From: Diaporthe sp. PMI_573
Lineage: Eukaryota; Ascomycota; Sordariomycetes; Diaporthales; Diaporthaceae
Direction of reading: 5' to 3'
Assembly: GCA_021399435.1 (NCBI GenBank)
Contig: JAJTUP010000018.1
Span: forward strand, 620,001-684,000
DNA: 64,000 nucleotides
Below are positions 19,955 through 31,422 of this stretch, piece by piece (positions within the stretch are counted from its first letter, which is position 1; every line of letters begins with the position of its first letter). The notes under the pieces were generated by a model. It was not told where the DNA came from. It ran no database searches and saw nothing but the letters and a program-made list of their open reading frames with translations. The translations under genes and the position numbers were made by a program.

Positions 19955-20783
19955 ATGTCGTCCGAGAATAGTCCGACAGCAGCTACCGGAACCTTTCTGA
20001 CCTGCGGTCCCGATTGCCTACTGTCGTTTACCTGGACTAGGGTGGCACTATGTCTCTTGTCCTCACTCGTGGTATGGCGGGTCTGCAGATTCACCATTCT
20101 CCCCTGGCTCTCCCCAGATGAACCCGAGGAGTTTCCATACTGGGTGCCATGTATGCTTCCCGAGCCACGTCTAGGTCGGTAAAGATACTGATGAAGTTGT
20201 CTCTAGTCGTGGGTCAGTGTTTGAACGTCGATATCAGCGTCCAACCTCAAGCCTGATGATTCCTCATATAGGTCATGGACGAGCTTTCTTCCTTGATTCA
20301 AATGGCCTGCTCGAGAGAGCAAGGTAAGCAAAAGCCACAGATGGTTGCCATCTGCAAGCTCACCAGTGTGCAAAGGCGCCATCTACGCAACAGCGAGGAG
20401 CCTTTCGCCCTGACAGCCTTCGGCATGAAATTCTATGTAGTGACCCAGGCAAAGCAATCGGCTGAGGTATACAAGAATACCCAAACGCTGTCCTTTGAAG
20501 ACTTTGTCCAAGGCTTGATGAGAATCAATGGAAACAACGAAAACTCCATCAAGACCATATACGCTGTCCTTCCCACTGACAAAACCGGCTTCCCCAATCC
20601 TCAGGGAGAGTCGCTGGGCGTTCTAGCCCAGCGAATGCACGCCCATCAACTTTACCCGGGCGATAATCTTGTGGCTCTCCAGAAGCAAGTGCAGGCGTGG
20701 ATCGGCCGGCATTTGGATATGAAAGATATCTGCGCATGCCCGTCCGCCAGCCGTCAGGGCTCCAGGAGCGTCGAGGTTCCACT

Positions 20784-20791
20784 GTACCAGT
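20784..20791 (+). repeat. hAT target-site duplication, left copy
   Basis: GTACCAGT, repeated exactly at 21963-21970. Eight bases is the hAT superfamily standard. Confidence 0.95.
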
Positions 20792-21962
20792 CAGTGATGT
20801 TATTGGATTGGAGGCAATTTGGATTGGACTGGATTTGTCGGAAAATGGCTGGACTGGATTTGGGTTTCTCGAAGATTTGGACTGGATTGGATTGATTGGC
20901 AACCAGCTCCTGGAGCTCCAATGGTCTAACCTGATAAGGCAAGAGCTAAGCCTAATTGAGTGGTCATGAGGAGTCTCCCGTCGCAGCTGCCGTCGCAGAC
21001 CACGACACGACGCGCGAACTATCGTTCCGCTATTGGGTTAACATCCAACGCGTGCAGATTGCTACGCTATTAAAAGCACGGAGGCAAACGCGTCGCTCGC
21101 GACTTCAGCAGTCCTTCTACTGTGGCAGACGTGTCTGAACAGTCCACTCACCAGCTACACCATGGCCACTATCTCCAGCTATTTCGGTGCTGCCAGCGGT
21201 CGCCGTCCTGATTCTGACAGAGTTATTCTTGCTCCAACATATATTAGTCCTCGCCCAAACGACCCCGACGGAACCCTGATCGAACCCGACGAATTCAAGC
21301 TGAATGGGAAGCAATATGTACGCTACTCTGTTGTGGCAAAGTCCCAAAAGCACACCAAGAAAAGGACATCAGTCGTCTGGCAGTATGGTGAAGACATACA
21401 ACTCAAGCAGGACCCGACGAAGACGTTCTGGTACTGTTATCTGTGCGAACAGCAGCAGCGCCAACAGGGACTTCCTATTTCCGGCAAGGGCAATTGTACT
21501 ACCTTAAACCACCTGGAATCGAAACACCAAATCATCGCTCACGGCTCCGGATGGACGTCATTGAAGCCAGCGAGTGCTTACGAGCTTGGTATGGTCGCCC
21601 GGAGCAGAAGGCATTTGATGACTCTGCCATCGGTTTGATGGAGGGTGAGGCAGGGAGTACAGTTGGGGCGGATGGGCTGGGTGAGGGAGAGGAAGGCGGC
21701 GAAGATGATGGAAGCGAGAAGAACATACTGGAGACGCAAGTTGCTAGAGAACATGAGCTCCGTAGTTAGGTGGTGTCATAACCCAAGGACAAGAACAGTT
21801 CTACTCCAAGTCTGCTTATTCAGCGGCTCATTGATTGTCCCAAAAGGGTAAAAATATGAACTGGATCGGTTCTGGATATCCTGGAGGCTGCCTGTCCCCA
21901 CGTCTGGACTGGATTGGATCGAGGCTCGGATCCAGCTCCAATCCAATCCAATAACATCACTG
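20792..21962 (+). mobile_element. Non-autonomous hAT element (1,171 bp)
   Basis: Both ends carry the same perfect 21-bp inverted repeat beginning CAGTGATGTTATTGG, flanked by the 8-bp duplication GTACCAGT. Sub-terminal regions contain several copies of a TGGACTGGATT-type motif, the kind of array hAT transposases bind. The element encodes only a BED zinc-finger protein (21162-21638) and no catalytic or dimerisation domain, so it would need a transposase supplied from elsewhere. It disrupts a P450 exon. Confidence 0.93.
21162..21638 (+). CDS. BED zinc-finger protein inside the hAT element
   Basis: 158 residues from ATG 21162. A finger-like core is visible: an aromatic segment (VVWQYGEDIQL), CYLC, then NHLESKH (H-x4-H), matching the BED fold that lets hAT transposases bind DNA. 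The usual transposase core and hATC region that should follow are absent. After the finger the frame ends at 21638; a different frame (to 21769) carries an acidic Gly/Glu-rich stretch, so the original protein may have been longer through an intron or frameshift. It could bind the element's sub-terminal repeats, but this is inference. Confidence 0.65.
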   Translation: MATISSYFGAASGRRPDSDRVILAPTYISPRPNDPDGTLIEPDEFKLNGKQYVRYSVVAKSQKHTKKRTSVVWQYGEDIQLKQDPTKTFWYCYLCEQQQRQQGLPISGKGNCTTLNHLESKHQIIAHGSGWTSLKPASAYELGMVARSRRHLMTLPSV

Positions 21963-23081
21963 GTACCAGTGGTGCTCTGAATATTTCATCCAGCTAGGAC
22001 AAGATGTTTACTTTGGGGAAGTGCTAAGCAAGATCGACCCTGAGCTTCCTGCTAACTTTCTAATCTTTGACGAATTGATCTGGAAGATGCTCTACCAATA
22101 CCCTAGATGGATGTCTTCAGATATGACGGGACCCAGGAATAAGGTCATCGCCTCATTGAAGAAATACTTCCAAGTACCGCAGGCTCAAAGGAGCAATAAT
22201 TCAGCGTGGCTGATCAACAGCATGGAAGATGAGATGAGGGCGCTTGGAGTTGACGACAGCAATCTTGCTGTTGTGATGTTTCATCTATACCTGGCGTGCG
22301 TAATAATACCCTCTTCTTGACAAAAGCCCCACCTGTATCCATCTCACTACGTTGATTTTCCCCTTAACACAAACTTCACAGGCTGACAAACAATGGTCCG
22401 GAAAACAGTATCAACACCAACACCCGCAAGACCGCCTTCTGGTTACTCACTTACTTATTGCACCACCCGGGCCTCTTAGCCGCGTACCGCGAAGAAACCG
22501 CCGCGGCCTTCAGCAGCGGCCCCGCCGCAGAGCTTGTCGACCCGTTCCTCATACAGGACCCGGCGCGCTGCCCACAGGTCAACGCCATCTGGCACGAGAC
22601 GCTCCGCATGTCCGGGTGGGCGGCCTCGGTGAGGCTTATCACGGAGGACACTATCGTCGGCGGCAAACGCATGCGCAGGGGCCACCGGGTTATGGTACCG
22701 CACCGCCTGCTGCACTTTGACGCAGACGTCTTCGGCGCGTCCCCGGGCGAGTTCAGAGCCGAGCGCTGGCTGGAGCACCACCAGGGGGCCGGGGAAACCG
22801 AGACGGACGCCGAGTGCGGCTACGGCGGCAGCAATAGCCTGGCGCGCAGCCCGTCGTGGCGGCCGTTCGGCGGGGGCAAGACTATGTGCAGCGGCCGGTT
22901 TCTCGCACGCTTCTCGGTGACGACATTTGTGGCGACACTGCTGCGCCGCTTCGACGTGGAGCTGGTCGAGGGCCCGGCAATTCCGCGCGCGGATGAGGGG
23001 AGGCCGGTTTTGGGGACCATGTCGATTATGGAGGGAAATGATTTCAAGGTCAGGCTTACTCCCAGGATCGAAATAGCCTAG

Positions 23082-23842
23082 GCATGAGGAATGCGATGTC
23101 TCTGTCTTGATTCATGTCTGCGGCAGCACTCAGGAGGCCCAATGCTTGGCTTAGGCTTGGATGGCCAGTACGCGAGCCTGCTGAGGTAGCTACCCACTGG
23201 TTCAAGCGCAAGGGCAATGGTCTCTGTCGCTCCCCGAGTATGCATAAGGGATGGGAGGGGCTTCTGTGTACGTGATAAGTAGGTAAATTATCTCATTGGA
23301 GGCTCGCTGTGTGGCGTACAGTCTCGGCTAGCGGGTACATCTACACATATGCGGTACTTTATATGGCAAGTTGTGCAAAGCATACATTGCTAATGTACCT
23401 AGAATAATCTCGATGAGCTGCTTTCTTTTCCATTGGAACAAGTACTTAACTAGTCTTGAAAATTAGCGCATTGCAAGCTGTGCACAGTCCCATTTCTAAA
23501 TCCTGTACTTCCCTCCGGTACTTTTGACATGAGAGGTCATGCCGCGTAATCCCAATAAACCTACCTAAGTTAGTCAGAATGTGACCCCACTTGTACAACA
23601 AAGATTTTGAACGCAATTTATTCAGTCAGTGTAACTGAGTACTCACTTATCGAAGTACTTAGGTATCAGCGGACCAACCAAGCCCCCTTGTTCTGGACTC
23701 AGATTGATTGCCGCATGTCCGACAGCCTGCATGGAGCTTCAATTGCGAGCTTTTCCCTTTCCCACAGTGATCTGGGCAAACCTCATGATCCCTCAGACAC
23801 TGATCTAATCATCAAATATCAGGGACTTACTCATCGTTCACG
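23082..23842. other. Intergenic region upstream of the SDR
   Basis: No supported gene. It holds the 3' side of the P450 and the SDR promoter. CT-rich stretches precede the ATG at 23843. Confidence 0.45.
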
Positions 23843-25030
23843 ATGCCAGCTGCTAACACAGGGACCGTCCTAATCACCGGGGCCAACGGTGGGCTTGGAA
23901 GTGCGATAGCAAAGCAGATCGCATCAAATACCGAGCTCTCATCTTTCCATGGGATCTACACCGTTCGGGACGCGTCCGCAGCGCCGGCGCTGAAATCTGC
24001 TCTCGCGCGGGGCAATTCTTCGCACCCTCACAATATCTTGTCCCTGGATTTGACCAACCTTGCGAATGTTCGCGAGGTGGCCAAAGGAATCAATGTGAGG
24101 CTCGGTGGTCCATGGTGGCATCATTGCTACATAAATTTACTAAACAATTGTCAGGCTCGAGTTTCCTCTGGCGATCTGCCCCCAATCCGCGTTCTTGTCC
24201 TCGCTGCCGGCTTTCAGGACTTCGGAAAGCAGTCATGGACCGAGGACGGCCTCGATACCACATTCGCGGCAAATTATCTCGGACATTGGCTGCTCGTCCT
24301 TCTCTTACTGAAGAGCATTGATCGTTCAGCTGGACGGATTATTATCATCGGAAGCCAGGGCCACGAGTGAGTAGTTATCCGCTCGCTAAAGGGAGACCAG
24401 ACGGGTCAGAAGAAAAGCTAATGTGAACACTCACCTCCCAGTCCCACCGATCCTCGAAACGCGCGCACCAAGGCGTTTGCAGATGACAAATACAAGACCC
24501 TCGCCCCCACCGACGCCGCAGGTTTCGACGCTATCGCCAAGGGAACCTGGAGCCCTGCCACCGAAGATTCGTCGTTCCGAGGTGGTTTCCGGCGCTATGG
24601 CGCGGCAAAGCTGTTCCTCATCATGATGATGCACGAACTTCAGCAGCGCGCGAACAAGGACCCTATACTTGGGAACTTGTCTGTAGTGGGCGTCGACCCG
24701 GGGACAATGATCAGTGGTTTGCAGCGCCTAGCGCCATGGTTCATCCGCGTGGTCCTGTTCCAGGTCATTTATCCACTGATTGTCTACTTTAAGCCGAATG
24801 GTGACACAGTGAGACCGCCTGCAAGGGCTGCCGGTGACGTGCTGGAAGCCGCGTTCGGGGAAGTCGGCCTGGGGGGTAGCCCGCCGAAGGATCTATATTT
24901 CGACGGCAGGCAGTTAACCGAGACGAGCGCTGAGTCCAAGGAGACGGCGAAGAGACGGCTGGTGTGGGCTGAGACAGCGAGATATGCGGGTTTGAAGGAG
25001 GGTGACACGGTTCTTGTTGACTGGAAGTGA
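23843..25030 (+). CDS. Short-chain dehydrogenase/reductase
   Basis: Exons 23843-24094, 24155-24366 and 24442-25030 (introns 60 and 75 bp, first with a clear TTACTAAAC branch site) encode 350 residues. The N-terminal Rossmann motif is TGANGGLG; LAAG takes the NNAG position; the catalytic Tyr-x3-Lys is YGAAK; GVDPGTM follows strand six. A C-terminal hydrophobic stretch (PWFIRVVLFQVIYPLIVYF) suggests membrane association, as in the retinol-dehydrogenase/WW-domain-oxidoreductase type. It probably reduces or oxidises a keto or hydroxyl group, with NAD(P) as cofactor, on a cluster intermediate. It is intact and transcribed away from the 7TM gene at 26042-27510, which ends facing it. Confidence 0.9.
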
Positions 25031-26041
25031 TGAGAAATTAGTTGCAGTTGACCGCAATGCAGCAAAGCAACCCGGTGCTCTGAAATTGGATGAAATGAGC
25101 CCTGCGAGTAGGATGGGCCTAAAAGCCGGCTCGGAGGGCTGAATGACAGGCAGCCTGCTGCTGGAAGCACCGGGATTGATTTAGCGGCAGCACAGCATGC
25201 AGTAACGTGTAAATGTGGCGTCGTTCTGTCTCAAGGCAGCGGCATCACATGAAAAATGCGAACCGACCATTAAGCATCATGATTGACGGACCGGGGACCT
25301 AACTGCTGCCCACAGCCCTCAGTGATCGCTGGACGCATTGCATCACCTTTCATGGCATCTAGATTCGTCACCCTACATCGCCTTCATCCCTGAGTTGCTT
25401 CAAATTCAGTCTAAGATCAGGGCAATAAATATGCACCCTTCTAAGGCCCCCACATGCAGCCAATCACACTCTACAACATGGCTGGTTCTCATGGAGTTCA
25501 TCCGATCTATACGTATCTGGGTCCTAGAATGTACAAAGTACCAAACGCGCCAGGGGCGGAAAGGGAGCCTGCAGGTGCGCATTCGATTTGTCAACGTTGG
25601 ATACAGTGCATGATACATTGCATTCAAACTGAGGCAAGCTTTTCCTGCATATGCGTAGCATAAATCACACCCACAGTGATAATATTCAAAGATAACAGCG
25701 CAATCTAGCCGAGCCTGGGGATCTGACGCCGAAATCCTGCTGCTCGCAGATGTGCTCCTAAACCCACAACACCACCAGGGAGAAAATATCAGGGTGTCAT
25801 CAACTGACGAATATCGTTCGCGTAACCACTTGAGCACTGCGATATTCCCACAGCCGTATAGAAAATTTTCAATCACGCATTTACCTATATAGACTACCCG
25901 GTAATCCTTAGCACAAATAGTTTTCTTGGATGCCTCTCCTCGTGGGTTGATCGCTGCGACGGCGAAGCATTCGTTACTCTCTCGGCTGGAATCAGACCTT
26001 CAATAGCTGGTGCACCTCTCATAACAGAGTCTGACAGTCTA
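25031..26041. other. 1-kb gene-free stretch
   Basis: It lies between the tail-to-tail SDR and 7TM genes. ORFs here (for example 25406-25876 minus) show no motif. Confidence 0.5.
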
Positions 26042-27510
26042 CTAAGTGCCTGTCCTCTGTTCCGGTACGTGCTCCACAGAACTATGAGTGCTGTTTGGCT
26101 CGAAACGGGAACCCGTTTCTCCTGCATCATCCACGACCGTACCTTTGGTATTCAATAGCACAGTGTCCGTCATCTCGTAGGGGTCCCCACGCCTAGGACT
26201 CTGTCTCGCACCAAAGGTAACCAGGTCTGGCAGCTGCTTCTTGGACCCGCTCTTCGACCTGGACGAGCTGCGTCCAACACTGCTGCCCAGCAGACGCGTC
26301 CGCAAGGACCTGAAGAAGGGAGATCCGATCACGTGGACCGTCACGACCTGTGCGAAGGCGGGCATGCAGCCGACGATGATGGCTATGTTGACCTCGATGA
26401 GCCTGGATTATTGCATTTTTAGCCTCCTTGGTCTCACCTTCATCCCTGACTCGGATGACAGCAACTGGATGCAATGGAACGTACGAGCACATGCTTGTTA
26501 TACCCGCTAACCAGGAGGAATCGCTGGAAGACAAGATTTTGACTTTGTACACCAAGGACACGACGCTCGCGGCGATACCACTAGACCAGAAAATCAATCG
26601 TTAATAATGTGGTCATTGTGTTTCGAGAATCATCTAGATGGCCAATTCTGAACTCACAGTAGTGCAGTGGAAAACACCCCGACGAGCTGCAATCGCTTCC
26701 CAAGAGGCATCTGGAGGCGCAACACAATGTGGAGCGGCAAAGCGAGGATATAAATGTCCAGCACTGTTCCGATAGCGCTCTGTATCGTTCCGCCGAGCGC
26801 AAAGGGGTGAGAATCCCTCTGAAGAGACTCCAGCAGCGAGGCCCAGCTGTGGCCCACTCGTGGCGCTGCATAGACGGCGGCAAGCGGGACATTAGACAGG
26901 TACACTAGCAGCGTGACCAGCAGGCCCGCGTCGATGGCAAGACGCATGCGGTTGCTGATGGCAAAGATCTGCTTGTAGAGCAGGAATATGGCCGCCTTCG
27001 GGAAGAAGAAGGCTGGGAAGAAGAGCACCGTCTGCACAAATGGGAAGCGTAGATACTCGCCCGTGTACCAGCAGACGGGGATATCCCACGAGTGGCGGTA
27101 ATAGTTGGGATCTGCTTGCGAACATCCAAGGAAGCTAAGATCAGTGACACGCCACATGGTGCAATAGGAACGAACACCGAGTCCAACGCACGACATGCGA
27201 TCACGCCTGTGTAGGCGATATTTGTTATGACGGCCATGAGCGTGAAGCCTGTGACTTGTTAGCGCCTCTGCCCGGTTTGGGTTATCCGTTTGACGGCTCA
27301 AAAATGAATAGGCTACTGACTGTCCGCCGCGTGAAACTTGCTTCGGTTGATGTATAGGCGGCCGACACCAAGCGCCGTTGAAATGACTCCTAGAACAACG
27401 CCAACGGCGATGACAACGCCACCCAAACTCGGTGGGTCGACGAAGTTGTACACCCCATTGGGCGATACTCCGGCGGGGATAGTGCAAAGATCAACGGTTG
27501 GCGACTCCAT
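26042..27510 (-). CDS. Rhodopsin-domain seven-helix membrane protein (PTH11-like)
   Basis: Five exons: 27321-27510, 27192-27248, 26658-27114, 26485-26580, 26042-26402. They sum to 387 codons with every join in phase; the acceptor near 27114 could shift by one codon. Seven hydrophobic helices are visible, from GGVVIAVGVVLGVISTALGV to EVNIAIIVGCMPAFAQVV, with family strings SWDIPVCWYTGEYL, FFPKAAIFLLYKQIF and the C-terminal cytosolic Ser/Arg tail (RSSSRSKSGSKK). This is the Pezizomycotina rhodopsin domain shared with PTH11-like receptors. Such genes recur in secondary-metabolite loci with no proven role; sensing or transport is a guess. It is divergent from the FAD oxidase at 28318, sharing about 800 bp of promoter. 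Confidence 0.85.
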
Positions 27511-28317
27511 AGCGAAAATGACAGCTCAGTCAGGAATAATCATGCACAGACACATAGGAAATGGTCGACAGGATATCTGTGGAATTGGGATGATTACACA
27601 GCTGAGGAGCACTGAACCTGTCTCGTGAGCGACCAAGTGCAAAGGGACCCAAGCATCTCATAAATCGATCGATCAGAAAGCTGAAAACTTGCAGTAGATG
27701 ACTGGCACAGTCGACACAGGCAGCCCATCTCCCTCACAATACAACTCTATGCACGTCTCCTGAAAGCTTGGTTGGGCGGCGGGGAGTCCGAGGGGCCTGT
27801 TCCTAATGTCACGCACATCTGCCAGGAGTACTCATTACTGGTCCGAAAAGCAATATACACACGTACATGTCCGATGCACGTACTATTGTCGCGTAGCCTC
27901 TACAGGCTACGTTGAATGGCTGAAGATAGGTTCACAACCCCAATCCTGTTGGCTGTTGTGCAACCACACGGCCGGGTTTCACCACTAACGGGAATTTGGG
28001 GGCTGAAGTCTCGGGGGTTCTGCGCAGATCCTGTCTTTGCTGGCTCCTCACTCCTGGATGCGCAGGTTTTCGCGAGCTTAACATACAATCAGCTCCACTG
28101 CAACCTTCCTCGGATGCTGAGGAACAATGAAGATGTCATCCGGTACCTATCACACATGTGTCAGTATTGAGGCTCCGTATGGGTCACTCTCCTCGTGCTT
28201 GTCTCTTCTTTCCCCAAAACGTCCTTAAAACGTAAGATTGAGCCAAGGGAAATAGTAAAACAAGGACACGCAAGACTCAAACATCATTGCGCTGCTCACA
28301 GCTGACATCTGTCCACA
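27511..28317. promoter_or_regulatory. Divergent promoter between 7TM gene and FAD oxidase
   Basis: 807 bp separate two outward-reading start codons. A short ORF at 27916-28170 has no motif. No regulatory site is asserted. Confidence 0.45.
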
Positions 28318-29851
28318 ATGGAACCGCAGTGCAAAGCATTGATCGCCCTGCTCGGAGCAGATAATGTCCAGCTCCCAGGCAGCACCGGATACAACGAATC
28401 CATCACGTCATACTTCTCCCCCCAAGCATCGGCTGCTCAGCCTCTGTGCTTCGTGACCCCGCAGACCGTCGATGACGTGTCGGCCGTGGTCAAGTCTCTG
28501 ACCTCCAATGGCGACTCGCCGAGCTTTGCGGTCCGCGGCGGCGGTCACATGTGGATCCCCGGGGCGTCGAATTCGGACGGCGGCGTAACTGTCGACCTGC
28601 GCGGCCTTAATTCGGTAGAGCTCAGCGATGACCACTCCAGTGTGTCTGTTGGGGGCGGCGCAACCTGGGATCTCATCTACAACAAGCTGGACCCTCTGGG
28701 CCTAGCTGTGGCTGGAGGCCGTGTGGCCGGCGTAGGCGTCAGCGGCCTCACTCTGGGAGGGGGAATTTCTTACTTTGGCCCGCGTCATGGCTGGACGTGC
28801 AACCAGGCGACATCTTTCGAGGTCGTACTGGCCGATGGCTCCATCGTCAAGGCCAGCGCCGAGCAGAATGCGGACCTCTGGAAGGGTCTCCGCGGCGGGG
28901 CCAACAACTTCGGGATCGTGACGGGGCTGGAACTTGTCACCTTCAAGCAGGGACCGATGTGGTCAATTCTCAGCATCAGCCCTACTACAATCCTGGATCA
29001 GCAGGCCAGTCTCTACGGAAAACTCATGGCCTCAGAAAACTATGATGAAAATGCCTCATTTCTCACGGGCTGGGCTTTTTCCGGGGCGGCGGGCGGCAAG
29101 GTTGCCCTGCACCAACTCGTCTACACCAAGCCCCCCAACGGAACCGAAGTCCCGCCATTTTTCAAGGATGTTCTGGAATTGCCAACCATACCTAACATCG
29201 GAAGCCCTGCTATCGTCGCCAACATCAGCACCATAGCCCAGAATTCGGTGGCTCTGAATCCGAAGCAAGCATCTCGGTATGTCCATCTATCCCCCGACAG
29301 GCCCTTCCAACTCCATCACAAACAAGCCAAACTTTTCCTAGACAGATCGAGCTGACAAGCCCCCAAGCTACCTCATGGTAACAACCACCTTCGTCCCAAC
29401 CGAAGCCATGATCCGCGAGACCTACGCCGCCTTCGACGCCAGCCTCGCACGCGTGCAGAACCTAACGGGCATCATGTGGGCCATGAACATCGAGCCCCTG
29501 CCGCCGCAGATCTACGCGCGCGGGTCGGCCGACAACGCCCTGGGCCTCGCAGACCGCCGCGGCTCCCTCGCCGTGTGCCTGCTCTCGCCGGCGTGGTCGG
29601 ACGCGGGCCAGGACGACACGGTGTACGCGGCGGCGCGCGCGGTGATGGACGACATCGAGGCCCGCGCCAAGAGGCTCGGCGTCTATGACCCTTACCTGTA
29701 CCTCGGGTACGCGGCGCCGTGGCAGGACGTGATTGCGAGCTATGGGCCCGAGAGCGTGGCGGAGCTGCGGGCGCTGCGGGCGCGCGTCGACCCGGGTGAG
29801 GTTTTCACGAACAAGGTGCCCGGTGGATTCAAGATCCCGTCTCCTGATTGA
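28318..29851 (+). CDS. BBE-like FAD-linked oxidase (intact)
   Basis: Exons 28318-29276 and 29368-29851 (91-bp intron, branch GCTGAC, acceptor CCCCCAAG) encode 480 residues. The PCMH FAD-binding domain opens with CKALIALLG and PGSTGYNESITSYFSPQ. FAVRGGGHMW carries the histidine for covalent FAD; GLTLGGGISYFGPRHGW binds the pyrophosphate; LYLGYAAPWQDV and VPGGFKIPS close the BBE-type C-terminus. No signal peptide is visible, so it is probably intracellular. It is a paralogue of the oxidase at 17657-19390: the domains match throughout and both genes have a phase-2 intron inside an Arg codon at the same place. It likely oxidises a cluster intermediate using oxygen. Confidence 0.92.
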
Positions 29852-31422
29852 CGTGTTGAGAGAATGGGCTGGGGGTGTACCTATGAGTAAACAATCCATT
29901 GGAGGGGCCCAAAGGACGGTGCCAGGGGGGAGGGCAGTGTAGGTAGGCACTTGAGATGAGAACAACAGGATTGAATAGAGACTTCGTTGCACACTGGAGT
30001 CATCTATAGTCCCCACCGCCTGGACTTTGAGACATCGTCGTTACAGTTTGAACAAAGACGGAAAGTAATCCTGCCTTGTGAAGATTTCGCTCGAACTCAA
30101 TAGCCAGAGAAAGGGCGGAGTTGAACGTCCCCAACTTTACCATTCGGTCGATCCTATCATTACAGTTTGAAATACAACCATTCTACTCGACAAAATATTT
30201 CTGTGTCCAACATGGTAACAATGGCGAATGAGGGTAAGGGAGCTGTTGAACTCGCAGCTTGTACCAGGATGGTCAGCAGCCCACTTCGCGGTTTCTTCCC
30301 GGAAGACATGTACATTAAACATCGCACCATTCTTCCCTTCTCGGTCCTTTTTTTTTTAAAAAAAAAAAAAAAAAGCAAAAGGAAAGGCTATCAGAAATCA
30401 ATGGCATTAGCCAAGTCACGACTGTCAGGTAGATGTTGTCGATCCGCCCGTCGACCACGAAATTGTGCCGCGAATCGCAGATACTTTAGGTACCAGCAGC
30501 AACGAAGTCGGCCACCGAGGGCAACCCCTAGTATGCTGCTGGTGATCGAGATCCCCGACCTTCCACGGCGAGATGGTGTCCAATTCATATCCGCGCGTCT
30601 GTTCCTAGGCCTAGTCCATGCCGGGTGTCGGACTGGGGCTGGAGAGCAGACCAATGTAGGAACTTGGGGTAAGGGCGGATGGATGGCTTTCCGAAGTTGG
30701 CCAACGTGTCTAAGGCGGTGAAATTGATTGATTGACCAATCAAAGGACCCGGGCATACAAATGCTCGATTTTAGCTGCAGTGTGTTAGTGGCGGCCCCGA
30801 TTCCGAGACAGCCTGAAGACAGGACAAGCAATATTCAAGTGTGGTAGGGCTTGTGCGACCACACTGTAAGTAGACCTCCGTGATAGGTACCAGGTACCAT
30901 GCAGTGACTTGATCTTCCGCTATTGTTATGTGCCATTTGCATTGAGAGTTAATTAACAAGCGATGATAGCGCGGCCCCCACGGAGGGTTGCACGTAAACC
31001 CAAATGGCCACTATTGACTTTTGGTCCGATGTTGGTGATGCAGTCATCCACCCATCGTGATATTTCTTCCCCTCTCCCTTGTTCCCTTGTGAAACCAGTG
31101 TGAGGCCTTTTCGAGCAGAGCCTGGATTAAGTTACACAACAGAAGTCCGGCATGAGATCGGAGCTAGAAGGTGGAGTTGTTCGAGTATCCACAAATTCAT
31201 TGAGCCCCAATGATATCAGAAACCCTCAGCGTGTATGATTTAGCGACGGTCTCAAGGTTCACAGAGCACTGCAGGACGAGTGAGTGGCCTCCTCAAGGCA
31301 TGTATTCTGCGTTCAACTTCCGAATCGAAATTCCAAACGTCGTTGTTTACTCCCATCTCTGACCTGTACCGGCATATCATCTGATAATTATTATGGTTTC
31401 CCGTTTGGTTTGATCATTTGAA
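29852..31422. other. 1.6-kb gene-free stretch with a T/A homopolymer block
   Basis: No supported gene. About 30349-30375 is a run of about ten T followed by about seventeen A, a perfect short palindrome prone to slippage. The right end holds the promoter of the P450 at 31423. Confidence 0.55.

Larger units (their letters stand above)
19955..23081 (+). pseudogene. Cytochrome P450 (CYP7/CYP8-like) interrupted by a hAT element
   Basis: Exons 19955-20150, 20272-20323, about 20376-20791, then the transposon, then 21971-22295 and 22382-23081. Without the element and one copy of its 8-bp duplication the coding length is 1,689 bases, an exact multiple of three (562 residues), and all joins keep frame. 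Marks are an N-terminal helix (LCLLSSLVVWRV), EEFPYWVP, FALTAFGMKFYVVT, an ETLR in the ExxR helix, and the haem loop RPFGGGKTMCSGR. The I-helix region has LTNNGPENSINT instead of the AGxxT signature, as in CYP7/CYP8-type enzymes, which often do not use classical oxygen activation. With the insertion, translation leaves the P450 frame after about residue 221, before any haem-binding residue. Confidence 0.9.

Noticed and set aside
20792..21962. The insertion in the P450 read as a large intron
   Set aside because: It has perfect terminal inverted repeats, an 8-bp target duplication and no splice signals at its edges, so it is a transposon.
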